From Ligilactobacillus salivarius DSM 20555 = ATCC 11741 (lineage in GTDB: Bacteria > Bacillota > Bacilli > Lactobacillales > Lactobacillaceae): 35,080 nucleotides of DNA. Positions within the stretch are counted from its first letter, which is position 1, and each line of letters opens with the position of its first letter. The notes under the pieces are model-generated. The model searched no databases. It had not been told where the DNA came from and worked only from the letters and a program-made list of their open reading frames with translations. The DNA lies in NCBI RefSeq assembly GCF_001435955.1, contig NZ_AYYT01000020.1, positions 1 through 35,080 on the forward strand, given 5' to 3'. Below are positions 9,562 to 16,853 of this stretch, piece by piece. Made by a program: the position numbers and the translations under genes.

Positions 9562-9590
9562 ATTGTAGAAAATTGAAAAAAAGTAGTCAA
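9562..9590 (-). promoter_or_regulatory. Promoter of the GTPase gene
   Basis: On the minus strand TTGACT (9585-9590) and TACAAT (9562-9567) are separated by exactly 17 bases, about 50 bases upstream of the GTPase reading frame. It lies back to back with the S14 promoter. Confidence 0.6.
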
Positions 9591-9626
9591 ATTATACAAC
9601 TTTACTTTGAATATGATTAATTTTTA

Positions 9627-9655
9627 TTGACTTTTTAAATCGTAATTGATATCAT
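9627..9655 (+). promoter_or_regulatory. Promoter of the S14 operon
   Basis: TTGACT (9627-9632) and TATCAT (9650-9655) with a 17-base spacer form a good sigma-A promoter. The -10 region is embedded in the first Zur-like box and the start point would fall in the second, so repressor binding should block initiation. Confidence 0.65.
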
Positions 9656-9678
9656 TTAAAAAGTAATGATTACTATTT
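9637..9678 (+). promoter_or_regulatory. Tandem Zur-like operators
   Basis: Two adjacent 21-bp sites resemble the Gram-positive Zur box, AAATCGTAAT-N-ATTACGATTT. The first (9637-9657) has a perfect left half, AAATCGTAAT. The second (9658-9678) contains AGTAATGATTACT, an almost perfect inverted repeat. Zur control fits the gene behind it, a zinc-free S14 paralogue that in other Firmicutes is switched on when zinc is scarce. Confidence 0.7.
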
Positions 9679-9698
9679 AAATGAAATGAGGAATACAT

Positions 9699-9968
9699 TT
9701 GGCAAAAAAATCAAAAATTGCAAAGTACAGAAAGTAACAAATGTTAGTTGCTAAATACGCGGAGATAAGAAGACAATTAAAAGCAGCTCACGATTATGAG
9801 GGCTTACGGAATTTACCTAAAGATTCTAATCCTGTACGTTTAAAAAATAGAGATGAAATAGATGGTCGTCCGCGTGCATACATGCGTAAATTTAAAATGT
9901 CTCGTATTAAATTTAGAGAATTAGCACATCAAGGGAAAATACCAGGTGTTCACAAAGCAAGTTGGTAG
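9699..9968 (+). pseudogene. rpsN: Zinc-independent 30S ribosomal protein S14 paralogue, interrupted by an in-frame stop
   Basis: The reading frame from TTG 9699 gives MAKKSKIAKYRK, then TAA at codon 13, then [14 protein letters not shown] and the rest of an 89-codon S14 without the CxxC zinc motif of the C+ form. Family members have Gln at the stop position, so a single C-to-T change (CAA to TAA) explains it. The frame after the stop is intact to [10 protein letters not shown], with the conserved RPRAYMRKF and SRIKFRELA segments. ATG 9741 sits two codons after the stop and could allow reinitiation of a 75-residue product lacking the basic N-terminus. A GAGG ribosome binding site precedes the TTG. 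It is preceded by Zur-like boxes and followed by a small basic ORF. The intact zinc-binding S14 would be elsewhere. Confidence 0.85.
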
Positions 9969-9987
9969 TTAAAGAGAGGTGAATATA

Positions 9988-10095
9988 ATGGAAAAGACAG
10001 ATTTATCAAGTGCTTATCGTCGTTTGCGAAGCAGTAATCGTAAAACTAAGAAACGTGCGCTTAAAATAATTAAAGCACATAAAAAGAATAAATAA
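9988..10095 (+). CDS. Small basic protein in the Zur-type operon (putative metal homeostasis peptide)
   Basis: A 35-residue, highly basic ORF with a good AGAGAGGTG ribosome binding site, 19 bases after the S14 gene. It starts MEKTDLSSAYRRLRSS and ends in a lysine-rich tail (KIIKAHKKNK). Small proteins of this appearance in lactobacilli are, to my recollection, annotated as putative metal homeostasis proteins. Zur-type control of the operon agrees with that, but the molecular role is unknown. It has no membrane segment and no cysteine or histidine cluster. Confidence 0.7.
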   Translation: MEKTDLSSAYRRLRSSNRKTKKRALKIIKAHKKNK

Positions 10096-10098
10096 GAA

Positions 10099-10147
10099 AA
10101 AGCCTTAGTTAGTCCGATAAATCATCGCAACTAACTAGGGCTTTAAA
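10099..10147. terminator. Bidirectional terminator between the S14 operon and yjeM
   Basis: AAAGCCTTAGTTAGT (10099-10113) pairs with ACTAACTAGGGCTTT (10130-10144) with one G-U pair. It serves the convergent S14 and transporter genes. Confidence 0.8.
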
Positions 10148-10148
10148 T

Positions 10149-11636
10149 TTAATTTTTATTCTTATTTTTCTTTGTTGCTCGAGTATAAATTCCTAGAGCT
10201 AGAGAACCAAAGAAGATTGGTCCAATAACAGTCCAAAATCCAGTTACCCAATCGCCTTGTATAAATGGATCAACACAAGTAAAGATGATCCCAAATAAGA
10301 TAATTAAGAAGCAAATGTAGGTAACAATTTTAGTCCAAGTATGATTCTTGTAAGCGATAAATGGTTGCTTAAATCCTTTTTTCTTAAAGACAGGGAAGGC
10401 ACCAACTAAGAATAAATAAGGGAATGAAGTTGACACGTTAGACATATCAGTCAAAATTGTATAAAAACTCTTAGCTTGACCGCCACCAAATGAAATTAAG
10501 AAGATCAAGATACATACAAGTAAAGCTTGCATCCACATAGCGAATTCTGGAATACCATGTTTGTTGAGCTTGGTCATTTTTTCTGGCCATAAGTGTTTGG
10601 AACCTAAGATAAATGATTTAATTGGAGAATAAATCAAAATAAAGAAAGAACCAACATAAGCTAAAAACATTCCTAAACCAACAAAACGGATGAAGATATT
10701 TCCAATTAGATTACTTACACTTGCAGATAATCCTAAACTATGTCCTAAATAAATTCCAAGATGTTGCATCATAACATAAGTGATGTTTCCTAGGTTAACA
10801 GAGTCACCAGAAAGGACATCTTTCCAGTTTACGCTGATACCCCATAAAAGAATCATGAAGGAGTAAGCAACTGCGATTAATAATGAAGAAATCAACAAAC
10901 CTCTAGGGAAAGTTTTTTCAGGTTCTTCAATATTATCTATCATTCCACCTAAAGATTCCATGCCGGCATAAGCAAAAATAGCATATACGACAAAAGATAA
11001 AGTAGCAACCGGGCTAGCAAAAGCAGGGTTAGGTGATTTGATAAATGCAGATGCAGTGATTGGTTGTTCAAAATGTCCGTGAGTTGCAAATAATGAAATG
11101 AACGTAGCAATTAAGAATACAAAAATCATTCCAGTTACAAAAGCACCACCAACACTAGAAACTTTTGAAATAACATCTGCACCACGACTTGCAAAGAAAG
11201 TAACGAAAATAATCCAAAGAATAGCTAAAATTCCGACTACTTGGGTAGCACTGAAAGGACCAAAAGCCCAAGTTTGGGTCATATCTTTACCAAATAACAA
11301 GGCGGAGAAGGGAATGAATACTTTTGATGAAATATTTATTAACCAAACTATCCAACTAGAAAGCCAGATGAAAGTTCCAATAAATGCAAGTTTTTCACCA
11401 ATAGTATTACTTAGCCAAGCATAAATACCACCTTGCTCATCTTTAAAAGTTGAGCCATATTCTGCAAGTATCATAGATACTGGTAAGAAGAAAAAGATGG
11501 CTGCAAAAATATACCAGATGATACTAGCATATCCCATTTGCAAAAAAGCAACTGGCATATTAGCGAAACCAAAGATACTTGAAAAAATCATCATGATTAA
11601 GCTAAATAAACCTATTTTTTTGTTTTTATCATTCAT
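10149..11636 (-). CDS. yjeM: APC-family amino acid antiporter, YjeM-like
   Basis: A 495-residue membrane protein with about twelve hydrophobic segments and a basic C-terminus. The N-terminal part (KKIGLFSLIMMIFSSIFGFA, then a GG-I-Y-A-W motif near residue 70) matches the glutamate/GABA antiporter branch of the APC superfamily, close to E. coli YjeM. The substrate is an amino acid or amine that I cannot specify. AAAGGAG precedes the ATG. A TGTTAGAAT extended -10 box lies on the minus strand at 11667-11674. It stands alone between two terminators. Confidence 0.85.
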   Translation of the reverse strand: MNDKNKKIGLFSLIMMIFSSIFGFANMPVAFLQMGYASIIWYIFAAIFFFLPVSMILAEYGSTFKDEQGGIYAWLSNTIGEKLAFIGTFIWLSSWIVWLINISSKVFIPFSALLFGKDMTQTWAFGPFSATQVVGILAILWIIFVTFFASRGADVISKVSSVGGAFVTGMIFVFLIATFISLFATHGHFEQPITASAFIKSPNPAFASPVATLSFVVYAIFAYAGMESLGGMIDNIEEPEKTFPRGLLISSLLIAVAYSFMILLWGISVNWKDVLSGDSVNLGNITYVMMQHLGIYLGHSLGLSASVSNLIGNIFIRFVGLGMFLAYVGSFFILIYSPIKSFILGSKHLWPEKMTKLNKHGIPEFAMWMQALLVCILIFLISFGGGQAKSFYTILTDMSNVSTSFPYLFLVGAFPVFKKKGFKQPFIAYKNHTWTKIVTYICFLIILFGIIFTCVDPFIQGDWVTGFWTVIGPIFFGSLALGIYTRATKKNKNKN

Positions 11637-11755
11637 AAAAATTCTCCTTTAAAAATGATAAGAAACATTCTAACACATGATGATTAAAACAAGGTTGAGT
11701 AATTGGGAAAAAGATGATTAATTTAGTGAGGAATTGATTTAATTTTTTCTGTAAA

Positions 11756-11805
11756 AACACTAAAATTACAATTACAGATAATTAACTTATGATTACAATT
11801 TTAGT
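11756..11805 (-). terminator. Terminator of the oxidoreductase gene
   Basis: ACACTAAAATTACAAT and ATTACAATTTTAGTAT form an imperfect inverted repeat. On the minus strand the stem is followed by TTTTT. Confidence 0.5.
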
Positions 11806-11806
11806 A

Positions 11807-12427
11807 TTATTTAATTCTATAAGTAAGTTCACTACTTTTTTCTTCTATTATATAGCGTATTTCTTTAGCAAATCTTTCCCTGCTAATTGGACGATATTTT
11901 CTTAGAAAACTAAATAATTTGAATTTTAATAAAAAGTCTAACATTACAGCTAGATAATAGTTGCTTCTTCGAAATTTAGAATAAACTAATCCGGGATAGA
12001 CAGATATTGCACGATTGCCCAACTTTCTACTAGCATAATTTTCAACAGTTCTTTTAGCATGTAAATAATTATTTAAAAAGAATGGAGCTGAATTAGCAGA
12101 GATAAACAAGAACTTGTTATCGAAATTAGCGATGCTATCAATGATTAACTTAGCAGGTTCAATGCTACTATTTTCATAGGTTTGATTTTTTGATTTATTA
12201 GGGAGAAGAATTCCTACACAATCAATAACCCAGTCAGATGTTTGAAGTAAAGAATGCCAACTAGTATCATGTGCTAAGTCAAAAGAATGATAATTAACAC
12301 CAGCAATAGAATTAGGGCGTTTGCCATTACGTGAAATAGAGTGAAGCTCTAAAGTTGTATCTTTTGATAATTCCAGTAATATTCCTTGGCCAACTAACCC
12401 AGTTCCACCAACAACTGCAATTTTCAT
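11807..12427 (-). CDS. NAD(P)-binding Rossmann-fold oxidoreductase, NmrA/atypical SDR type
   Basis: A 206-residue protein beginning MKIAVVGGTGLVGQG, the glycine-rich dinucleotide site of atypical short-chain dehydrogenases. A second beta-alpha unit (LHSISRNGKRP) supplies basic residues that favour NADP(H). The strand-end motif DWVIDCVGIL and a YLHAKRTVENYA segment with a possible Tyr/Lys pair are present. It is short for the family (usually 210-300). No substrate can be assigned. It starts 30 bases downstream of the RpiR terminator on the same strand. Confidence 0.7.
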   Translation of the reverse strand: MKIAVVGGTGLVGQGILLELSKDTTLELHSISRNGKRPNSIAGVNYHSFDLAHDTSWHSLLQTSDWVIDCVGILLPNKSKNQTYENSSIEPAKLIIDSIANFDNKFLFISANSAPFFLNNYLHAKRTVENYASRKLGNRAISVYPGLVYSKFRRSNYYLAVMLDFLLKFKLFSFLRKYRPISRERFAKEIRYIIEEKSSELTYRIK

Positions 12428-12450
12428 AGAAGATTCCTTCTTTCAAAAAA

Positions 12451-12476
12451 CACCAACCGAGAAAACTCAATTGGTG
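12451..12476 (-). terminator. Terminator of the RpiR regulator gene
   Basis: On the minus strand CACCAATTGAG pairs with CTCGGTTGGTG (two U-G pairs) and is followed by TTTTTT. The direction of the T run fixes it as the end of the RpiR or nan transcript. Confidence 0.8.
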
Positions 12477-12483
12477 CCTATTT

Positions 12484-13308
12484 TTATTTAGATAATTTTC
12501 GATCCATAATTAACTCAACGGTCTTATTCATAGTAGAACTATACTCGGATTTTTCCATAAGTTCCATTGTAATAATATCAATAACATACACAATTGCTAA
12601 CTGAGAATTGATAAAGCGAGTATTATCAACAAAATTACTATTTTTGACAACCGCACTCCAGGTAGAGAGCTCAATAAGTGGACTTTGATAAAATCCAGTA
12701 ATGCTGATAATTTTTGTTCCTTTTTGTTTGGCTAAAGAACAAGCAACATTTACATCATCAGTATTACCAGATTGACTAATGGCGATGATAACATCATCAG
12801 AGTTTACAATAGTACTATCTATAAACATCATATGGCTATCGACTGTACAAAAAGCAGCAATTCCCATACGAATTAGTCGTTGAGTGAATTCTTGTGCAGT
12901 ATAACCTGAACTTCCTAAACCGTAAACGTAGACACGACGAGCTTTAGTAATAGCATGGACAATATTATGAATAGTGTCAGTATCTAGTTGCTTCCAAGTA
13001 CCTTGAAGTACTTTTTGATAGAATTCGTAAACTTTATCTCCCATAGAATCGCTTTCAGAAGAAACTGGAACCTCAGGAGAGCTAGCAGCAGATATAGCGA
13101 GCTTTAATTTAAAATCATGAAAATCAGAACATTCCATTCTACGCACAAAGCGAGTGATAGTAGCATTACTAACACCCGCTTTTTTAGCTAATTTAGTAAT
13201 ATTCATAGATTGTACTTCTTGAGGATTTTGAAGAACTTTTAAAGCTACTTTACGTTCTTGGCGAGAAAGTGTGGAGAAAATTGCTTCTATATTATTAAGC
13301 AAATTCAT
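12484..13308 (-). CDS. RpiR-family transcriptional regulator, probably of the nan genes
   Basis: About 274 residues: an N-terminal HTH_6 domain (roughly 1-75; LAKKAGVSNATITRFVRR is the recognition region) and a C-terminal SIS sugar-phosphate-binding domain (roughly 110-250; VYGLGSSGYTAQEF and AISQSGNTDDV are the phosphosugar loops). Starts at 13317 (GTG), 13314 and 13308 are all in frame; ATG 13308 has AGGGGTG at the right distance. RpiR proteins in this position usually respond to ManNAc-6-phosphate or GlcNAc-6-phosphate. It lies just downstream of nanE on the same strand, so it may be co-transcribed with nanAE and autoregulated. Confidence 0.88.
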   Translation of the reverse strand: MNLLNNIEAIFSTLSRQERKVALKVLQNPQEVQSMNITKLAKKAGVSNATITRFVRRMECSDFHDFKLKLAISAASSPEVPVSSESDSMGDKVYEFYQKVLQGTWKQLDTDTIHNIVHAITKARRVYVYGLGSSGYTAQEFTQRLIRMGIAAFCTVDSHMMFIDSTIVNSDDVIIAISQSGNTDDVNVACSLAKQKGTKIISITGFYQSPLIELSTWSAVVKNSNFVDNTRFINSQLAIVYVIDIITMELMEKSEYSSTMNKTVELIMDRKLSK

Positions 13309-13353
13309 CAACATCACCCCTGATATAATTTATCTCAAGTATAGCACAATTTT

Positions 13354-14043
13354 TTACTTAATTGCGTCCATAAATTTATTTGCAATTTCTAGTGGACGAG
13401 TAATCGCGCCACCAACTACTAAGGCATGTACACCTAATTCTAAAACACGTTTAGCTTTTTGGGGGAGATCAATTTTACCTTCAGCAATAACTGGATGCTC
13501 AGCAACTTTTAGAACTTCTTTTAAATATTCAAAATCATTATCAGCAATATTCATACCTTTAGTAGTAGGGGTATAGCCATGCATAGTCGTACCGATAATA
13601 TCGAAACCAAGTCTATTAGCTTCTTTGACATCATTGAGATCACCAGTATCAGCCATAAGAAGAGTATTAGGAAATTCTTCGCGGAATTGAGGAATGATTT
13701 CTTCCAATTTTTCTCCATTAGGACGTGCTTGTCCTGTTACTTGGCAAGCAACAACTTCAACTCCAGTAGCGGCAACTTGACGCATTTCTTTAAGAGTTGG
13801 AGTAATATATACATCAGAATCTGGATAGTCTTTTTTTATAATTCCAATAATTGGAAGTCCAGTCTCGTCTTGAATAGCTTGAATGTCAACGATAGAATTA
13901 GCTCTAATTGCAGGTGCGCCAGCCATTTTAGCTGCACGTGCCATACGTGCCATAATGAAAGAGCTATGTAAAGGTTCACCTTCAAGTGCCTGACAAGAAA
14001 TAATTAATTTTCCATGAACTTGATCAAGAAAGGTATTTTCCAT
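13354..14043 (-). CDS. nanE: N-acetylmannosamine-6-phosphate 2-epimerase
   Basis: A 229-residue TIM-barrel epimerase converting ManNAc-6-P to GlcNAc-6-P in sialic acid breakdown. Typical NanE features are ISCQALEGEPLH near the N-terminus, GIIKKDYPDSDVYITPT, the DTGD motif and GTTMHGYTP, ending in a phosphate-binding VVGGAITRP loop. An in-frame GTG at 14052 exists. ATG 14043 is favoured by GGGGTG six bases upstream. The gene begins 20 bases after nanA stops, indicating one operon. Confidence 0.94.
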   Translation of the reverse strand: MENTFLDQVHGKLIISCQALEGEPLHSSFIMARMARAAKMAGAPAIRANSIVDIQAIQDETGLPIIGIIKKDYPDSDVYITPTLKEMRQVAATGVEVVACQVTGQARPNGEKLEEIIPQFREEFPNTLLMADTGDLNDVKEANRLGFDIIGTTMHGYTPTTKGMNIADNDFEYLKEVLKVAEHPVIAEGKIDLPQKAKRVLELGVHALVVGGAITRPLEIANKFMDAIK

Positions 14044-14063
14044 AATCTTCACCCCAATTTCTA

Positions 14064-14936
14064 CTATTCTTTGAAATATTTTTCGTAAATCTTTTGAGCT
14101 CCAGCTTCCATTTCAGGAGTTGGTTTGCTCATAGGTTCTTTGCAGTAGCCAGCATGAACCCCAAGTTTTTCAAATACTAACTTAATAGTAGGATATAAAT
14201 CATTATTTAAAAGATCAGTAATATAGTCATTACTTAATGTTTGAAGTTCACGAGCTTTTTCTATATCTCCAGCCTCGAAAGCTGCAATTTCTTCTTTAAC
14301 ACGAGGAGCGTTTAAGTTAAATGTTGAACCAATTGCACCATCAACGTCCAATGCAAGAGCAGGTAATAACATTTCGTCAAAACCTGAAAGAATTAACTTA
14401 TCTGGGAAACGATTACGAACACGTTCTAGGAGATAGAAATCGGCATTAGTATATTTAATACCTACAATTTTTGGATTTTCAAACAATTCAGCAAATTGAT
14501 CTAGAGATAATGCGACACCTGTTAAGGCTGGAATAGAATAAATAATAAGTTTATTATCTACACCTTCAAGAATTGAATTATAATAATTCTTAATTTGTTC
14601 AAATGAGAAATTATAATAGAAAGGTGTAACAGCAGAAATCATAGGGTAACCTAAATCAGTCACATATTTAGCTAATTCTTTTGCTTCATTTAAATTCAAA
14701 GAGCCTACTTGAGCAATAAGATGTGTTTTGCCAGCAGCTTCTTCATAAGCAACCTTGAAGATACTCTTTTTTTCTTCTGTACTAAGCATGAAAGTTTCAC
14801 CAGTACTACCACCTACATAAAGTCCATCGATATGATTTACATCAATATTGTAACGAACCATTTCGCGAACGCCGTCTAAGTTAACAGAACCATCTTCGTT
14901 AAATGCAGTCATAAGAGCAGAATAAAGTTTTTTCAT
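14064..14936 (-). CDS. nanA: N-acetylneuraminate lyase
   Basis: A 290-residue DHDPS/NAL-family aldolase splitting N-acetylneuraminate into pyruvate and ManNAc. The carboxylate-binding motif GGSTGE (42-47), Tyr133 (IIYSIPALTG) and Schiff-base Lys161 (VGIKYTN) are all in place. The GGSTGE form separates sialate lyases from most dihydrodipicolinate synthases. GAGGTAATAG precedes the ATG. It is the first gene of the minus-strand nan operon, divergent from the ROK kinase, with a cre-like box and promoter in its leader. Confidence 0.95.
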   Translation of the reverse strand: MKKLYSALMTAFNEDGSVNLDGVREMVRYNIDVNHIDGLYVGGSTGETFMLSTEEKKSIFKVAYEEAAGKTHLIAQVGSLNLNEAKELAKYVTDLGYPMISAVTPFYYNFSFEQIKNYYNSILEGVDNKLIIYSIPALTGVALSLDQFAELFENPKIVGIKYTNADFYLLERVRNRFPDKLILSGFDEMLLPALALDVDGAIGSTFNLNAPRVKEEIAAFEAGDIEKARELQTLSNDYITDLLNNDLYPTIKLVFEKLGVHAGYCKEPMSKPTPEMEAGAQKIYEKYFKE

Positions 14937-14961
14937 AATCTATTACCTCACAATTCATTTT

Positions 14962-14975
14962 TGATAACGCTTTAA
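14962..14975 (-). promoter_or_regulatory. cre-like site in the nanA leader
   Basis: On the minus strand TTAAAGCGTTATCA matches the cre consensus TGWNANCGNTNWCA at 13 of 14 positions. It lies downstream of the nanA promoter, a roadblock position for CcpA. Confidence 0.7.
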
Positions 14976-14989
14976 CTACCTTCGCTTAT

Positions 14990-15018
14990 ACTATACAATA
15001 CGAAAAAAATTATTTCAA
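14990..15018 (-). promoter_or_regulatory. nanA promoter
   Basis: On the minus strand TTGAAA (15013-15018) and TATAGT (14990-14995) are separated by 17 bases, about 55 bases upstream of nanA. Confidence 0.65.
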
Positions 15019-15029
15019 CAACATATTTA

Positions 15030-15083
15030 GATAATAATTATCATAATCAAACATAAACGTTGTTATATCAATGCGATAATTAT
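15030..15083. promoter_or_regulatory. Candidate operator between nanA and the ROK kinase
   Basis: GATAATAATTATC (15030-15042) is a perfect palindrome, and GATAATTAT recurs at 15075-15083. A longer dyad (CAACAAC and GTTGTT) flanks the first copy. Placement between the divergent nan promoters makes it a plausible RpiR binding region. The AT-rich composition means chance cannot be excluded. Confidence 0.35.
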
Positions 15084-15098
15084 TTTTACAAAATTAAT

Positions 15099-15140
15099 TT
15101 GAGAAAAAAAGTATCTTATGCTATATTGAAAGCGGTTATA
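15099..15140 (+). promoter_or_regulatory. ROK kinase promoter with overlapping cre
   Basis: TTGAGA (15099-15104), a 17-base spacer and TATATT (15122-15127) preceded by TGC form an extended -10 promoter. TGAAAGCGGTTATA (15127-15140), a cre-like site, overlaps the end of the -10 box and the start point, so CcpA would block initiation. Confidence 0.65.
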
Positions 15141-15169
15141 ATAAATTCCTTTAGAAAGAAGGTAATCAA

Positions 15170-16033
15170 ATGAAAAAATATTATTTAGGTTTTGATGTAG
15201 GTGGTACTACCATTAAATATGGCTTGATTGATCCTGAATTAAATATTATCGAAAGTAGTAGTTGTCCAACTTTAGAAAATAAAGATGGTCATATTTTAAA
15301 AAGCCTAAAGAAAATTACTGAAGAAATGATGAATTCTTACACTTTGCTAGGAATTGGTGTTAGTACAGCTGGCATTGTTGGTAAAAATGGTGAAATTCAA
15401 TATGCTGGTCCAACAATCCCAGGATATATAGGAACACCTATAAAGAAGGAGTTAGAAGAATTATCTGGATTACCAGTATCAGTAGTTAATGATGTAGATG
15501 CTGCTTTATTAGGAGAACGTTTAGCTGGTGGTGCGAAAGGCAGTGACAATGTTTATTGTATAGCGTTAGGTACTGGTATAGGTGGTGCATATTTTTATGA
15601 AGGGAAATTATTTTCTGGTGCTCATGCTGGTGCTAATTCTATTGGTTATGCTCTTTATGATAAAAATACTAAAACAGACTATCAGAAAAGAGCAGCTACT
15701 TTAAGTTTAGAAGCTTACTTGAAAAGATTTGATACATCTGTAATTGATGCTTTTGAAAAAGCTAAAGCTGGTGATGAAAGATTTAAAAAGATTATTGAAG
15801 ATTGGGGAGATGAAGTAGCACGAGGTGTAGCAGAAATTATTTTGTTATTTGATCCTGAACTTATCTTATTAGGTGGTGCAGTTGCTAAACAAGGAGAATA
15901 TCTAGTTGATTTAGTAGAAAGACATCTTGAAGAATATGTTCCTAAAGGATTGATACAGACACAAATTAAGGTTAGTCATTTAGCAAATAAAGCACAACTT
16001 TTAGGTGGAATTGCTGAGCTAGTAAATATATAA
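15170..16033 (+). CDS. nanK: ROK-family kinase, probable N-acetylmannosamine kinase
   Basis: A 287-residue sugar kinase with the phosphate motif DVGGTTIKYG (9-18), the catalytic VVNDVDAA motif and the LGTGIGG loop. In the nan context it most likely phosphorylates ManNAc for NanE. It lacks the ROK zinc motif (CxCGxxGCxE): where the cysteines should be it reads AGANSIGYALYDKN. Such zinc-free ROK kinases are common in Firmicutes, so it need not be inactive, but sugar specificity is less certain. AGAAGG precedes the ATG. It is transcribed divergently from nanA. Confidence 0.85.
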   Translation: MKKYYLGFDVGGTTIKYGLIDPELNIIESSSCPTLENKDGHILKSLKKITEEMMNSYTLLGIGVSTAGIVGKNGEIQYAGPTIPGYIGTPIKKELEELSGLPVSVVNDVDAALLGERLAGGAKGSDNVYCIALGTGIGGAYFYEGKLFSGAHAGANSIGYALYDKNTKTDYQKRAATLSLEAYLKRFDTSVIDAFEKAKAGDERFKKIIEDWGDEVARGVAEIILLFDPELILLGGAVAKQGEYLVDLVERHLEEYVPKGLIQTQIKVSHLANKAQLLGGIAELVNI

Positions 16034-16117
16034 ATAAAAAAATTTGTTGAGTGTTCATTAGTGTTAGATTATACTTATAGGTAATGATAGGTAAATTTAA
16101 CGAGAAGAGAAAGAGAA

Positions 16118-16555
16118 GTGACAAATTTGGCAGAAGAAAGAACACTTATCTTAGTTAAACCAGATGGAGTTTCAAGTCATCATGTAGGTGAAATTATCAC
16201 TAGAATTGAGCGCAAAGGATATGAAATTGAAGCTTTAAAGGTTGTATCAGCTACAGAGGATCAATTAAAACAACATTACAATGATAAGGTTGACAAACCA
16301 TATTTTCCAGATATGTTATCTTACATGCAATCAGGTCCAATTGTGGGGATAGTTGCGGCAGGTACAAATATTACTAAAGCAATGCATCGAATGGCTGGTA
16401 ATACAAATCCAGGAGAAGCTGAATTTGGAACTATCCGTGGAGATTATGGGCGAGAATGGCCTTATAAACATATCCAAAACGTGGTGCATACATCAGATAG
16501 TGTAGAAAGTGCGCAACGTGAAATTAAAATATGGTTTCCAGAATTTAATTTTTAG
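16118..16555 (+). CDS. ndk: Nucleoside diphosphate kinase
   Basis: A 145-residue NDK exchanging the gamma-phosphate between nucleoside triphosphates and diphosphates. TLILVKPDGV at the N-terminus, RxMAGNTNP, FGTIRGDYG and the phospho-His124 in NVVHTSDSVESA are canonical, with Thr replacing the usual Gly/Ala after His. The GTG start at 16118 is adopted; TTG at 16127 (MAEERTL) is equally family-like. Many lactobacilli appear to lack ndk, so an accessory copy is notable. A strong hairpin ends the gene. Confidence 0.93.
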   Translation: MTNLAEERTLILVKPDGVSSHHVGEIITRIERKGYEIEALKVVSATEDQLKQHYNDKVDKPYFPDMLSYMQSGPIVGIVAAGTNITKAMHRMAGNTNPGEAEFGTIRGDYGREWPYKHIQNVVHTSDSVESAQREIKIWFPEFNF

Positions 16556-16570
16556 AAGTAAATAAAGATG

Positions 16571-16615
16571 AAAGCTAAGAATTACACTAATTTAACGTGA
16601 TTCTTAGCTTTCTTT
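16571..16615 (+). terminator. ndk terminator
   Basis: AAAGCTAAGAAT (16571-16582) pairs perfectly with ATTCTTAGCTTT (16600-16611), with an additional CAC/GTG inside, followed by a T-rich tail. Confidence 0.85.
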
Positions 16616-16729
16616 ATTTTACAGATATTATATTTTTACTTTTATCAAAATAAAAAAATTTACTTTTTATAAAATGCTGATATAAAAGAATTATCACCTT
16701 ATTTTGAAAATAAATATCTTTTTTAAGTG

Positions 16730-16758
16730 TTGAAATATTTATTTTCTTTTTATATAAT
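16730..16758 (+). promoter_or_regulatory. Promoter of the sugar isomerase/antiporter operon
   Basis: TTGAAA (16730-16735) and a consensus TATAAT (16753-16758) are separated by 17 bases. Confidence 0.75.
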
Positions 16759-16770
16759 GACGTCGTTGAA

Positions 16771-16784
16771 TGAAAACGTTTTAT
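16771..16784 (+). promoter_or_regulatory. cre-like site downstream of the isomerase promoter
   Basis: TGAAAACGTTTTAT matches the cre consensus except for its last two bases. It starts about 5 bases after the expected transcription start and should act as a CcpA roadblock. The core is identical to that of the site upstream of the PTS operon. Confidence 0.6.
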
Positions 16785-16853
16785 AAATAGAGAGTGCTAC
16801 CTTCGATTACAACACTGCACAGGAATGATATTAAGAAAGGCGGTTGGATATAA

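Noticed and set aside
13579-13971. Plus-strand frame opposite nanE
   Set aside because: Shadow of nanE; Ser/Asn/Phe-rich translation without any family feature.
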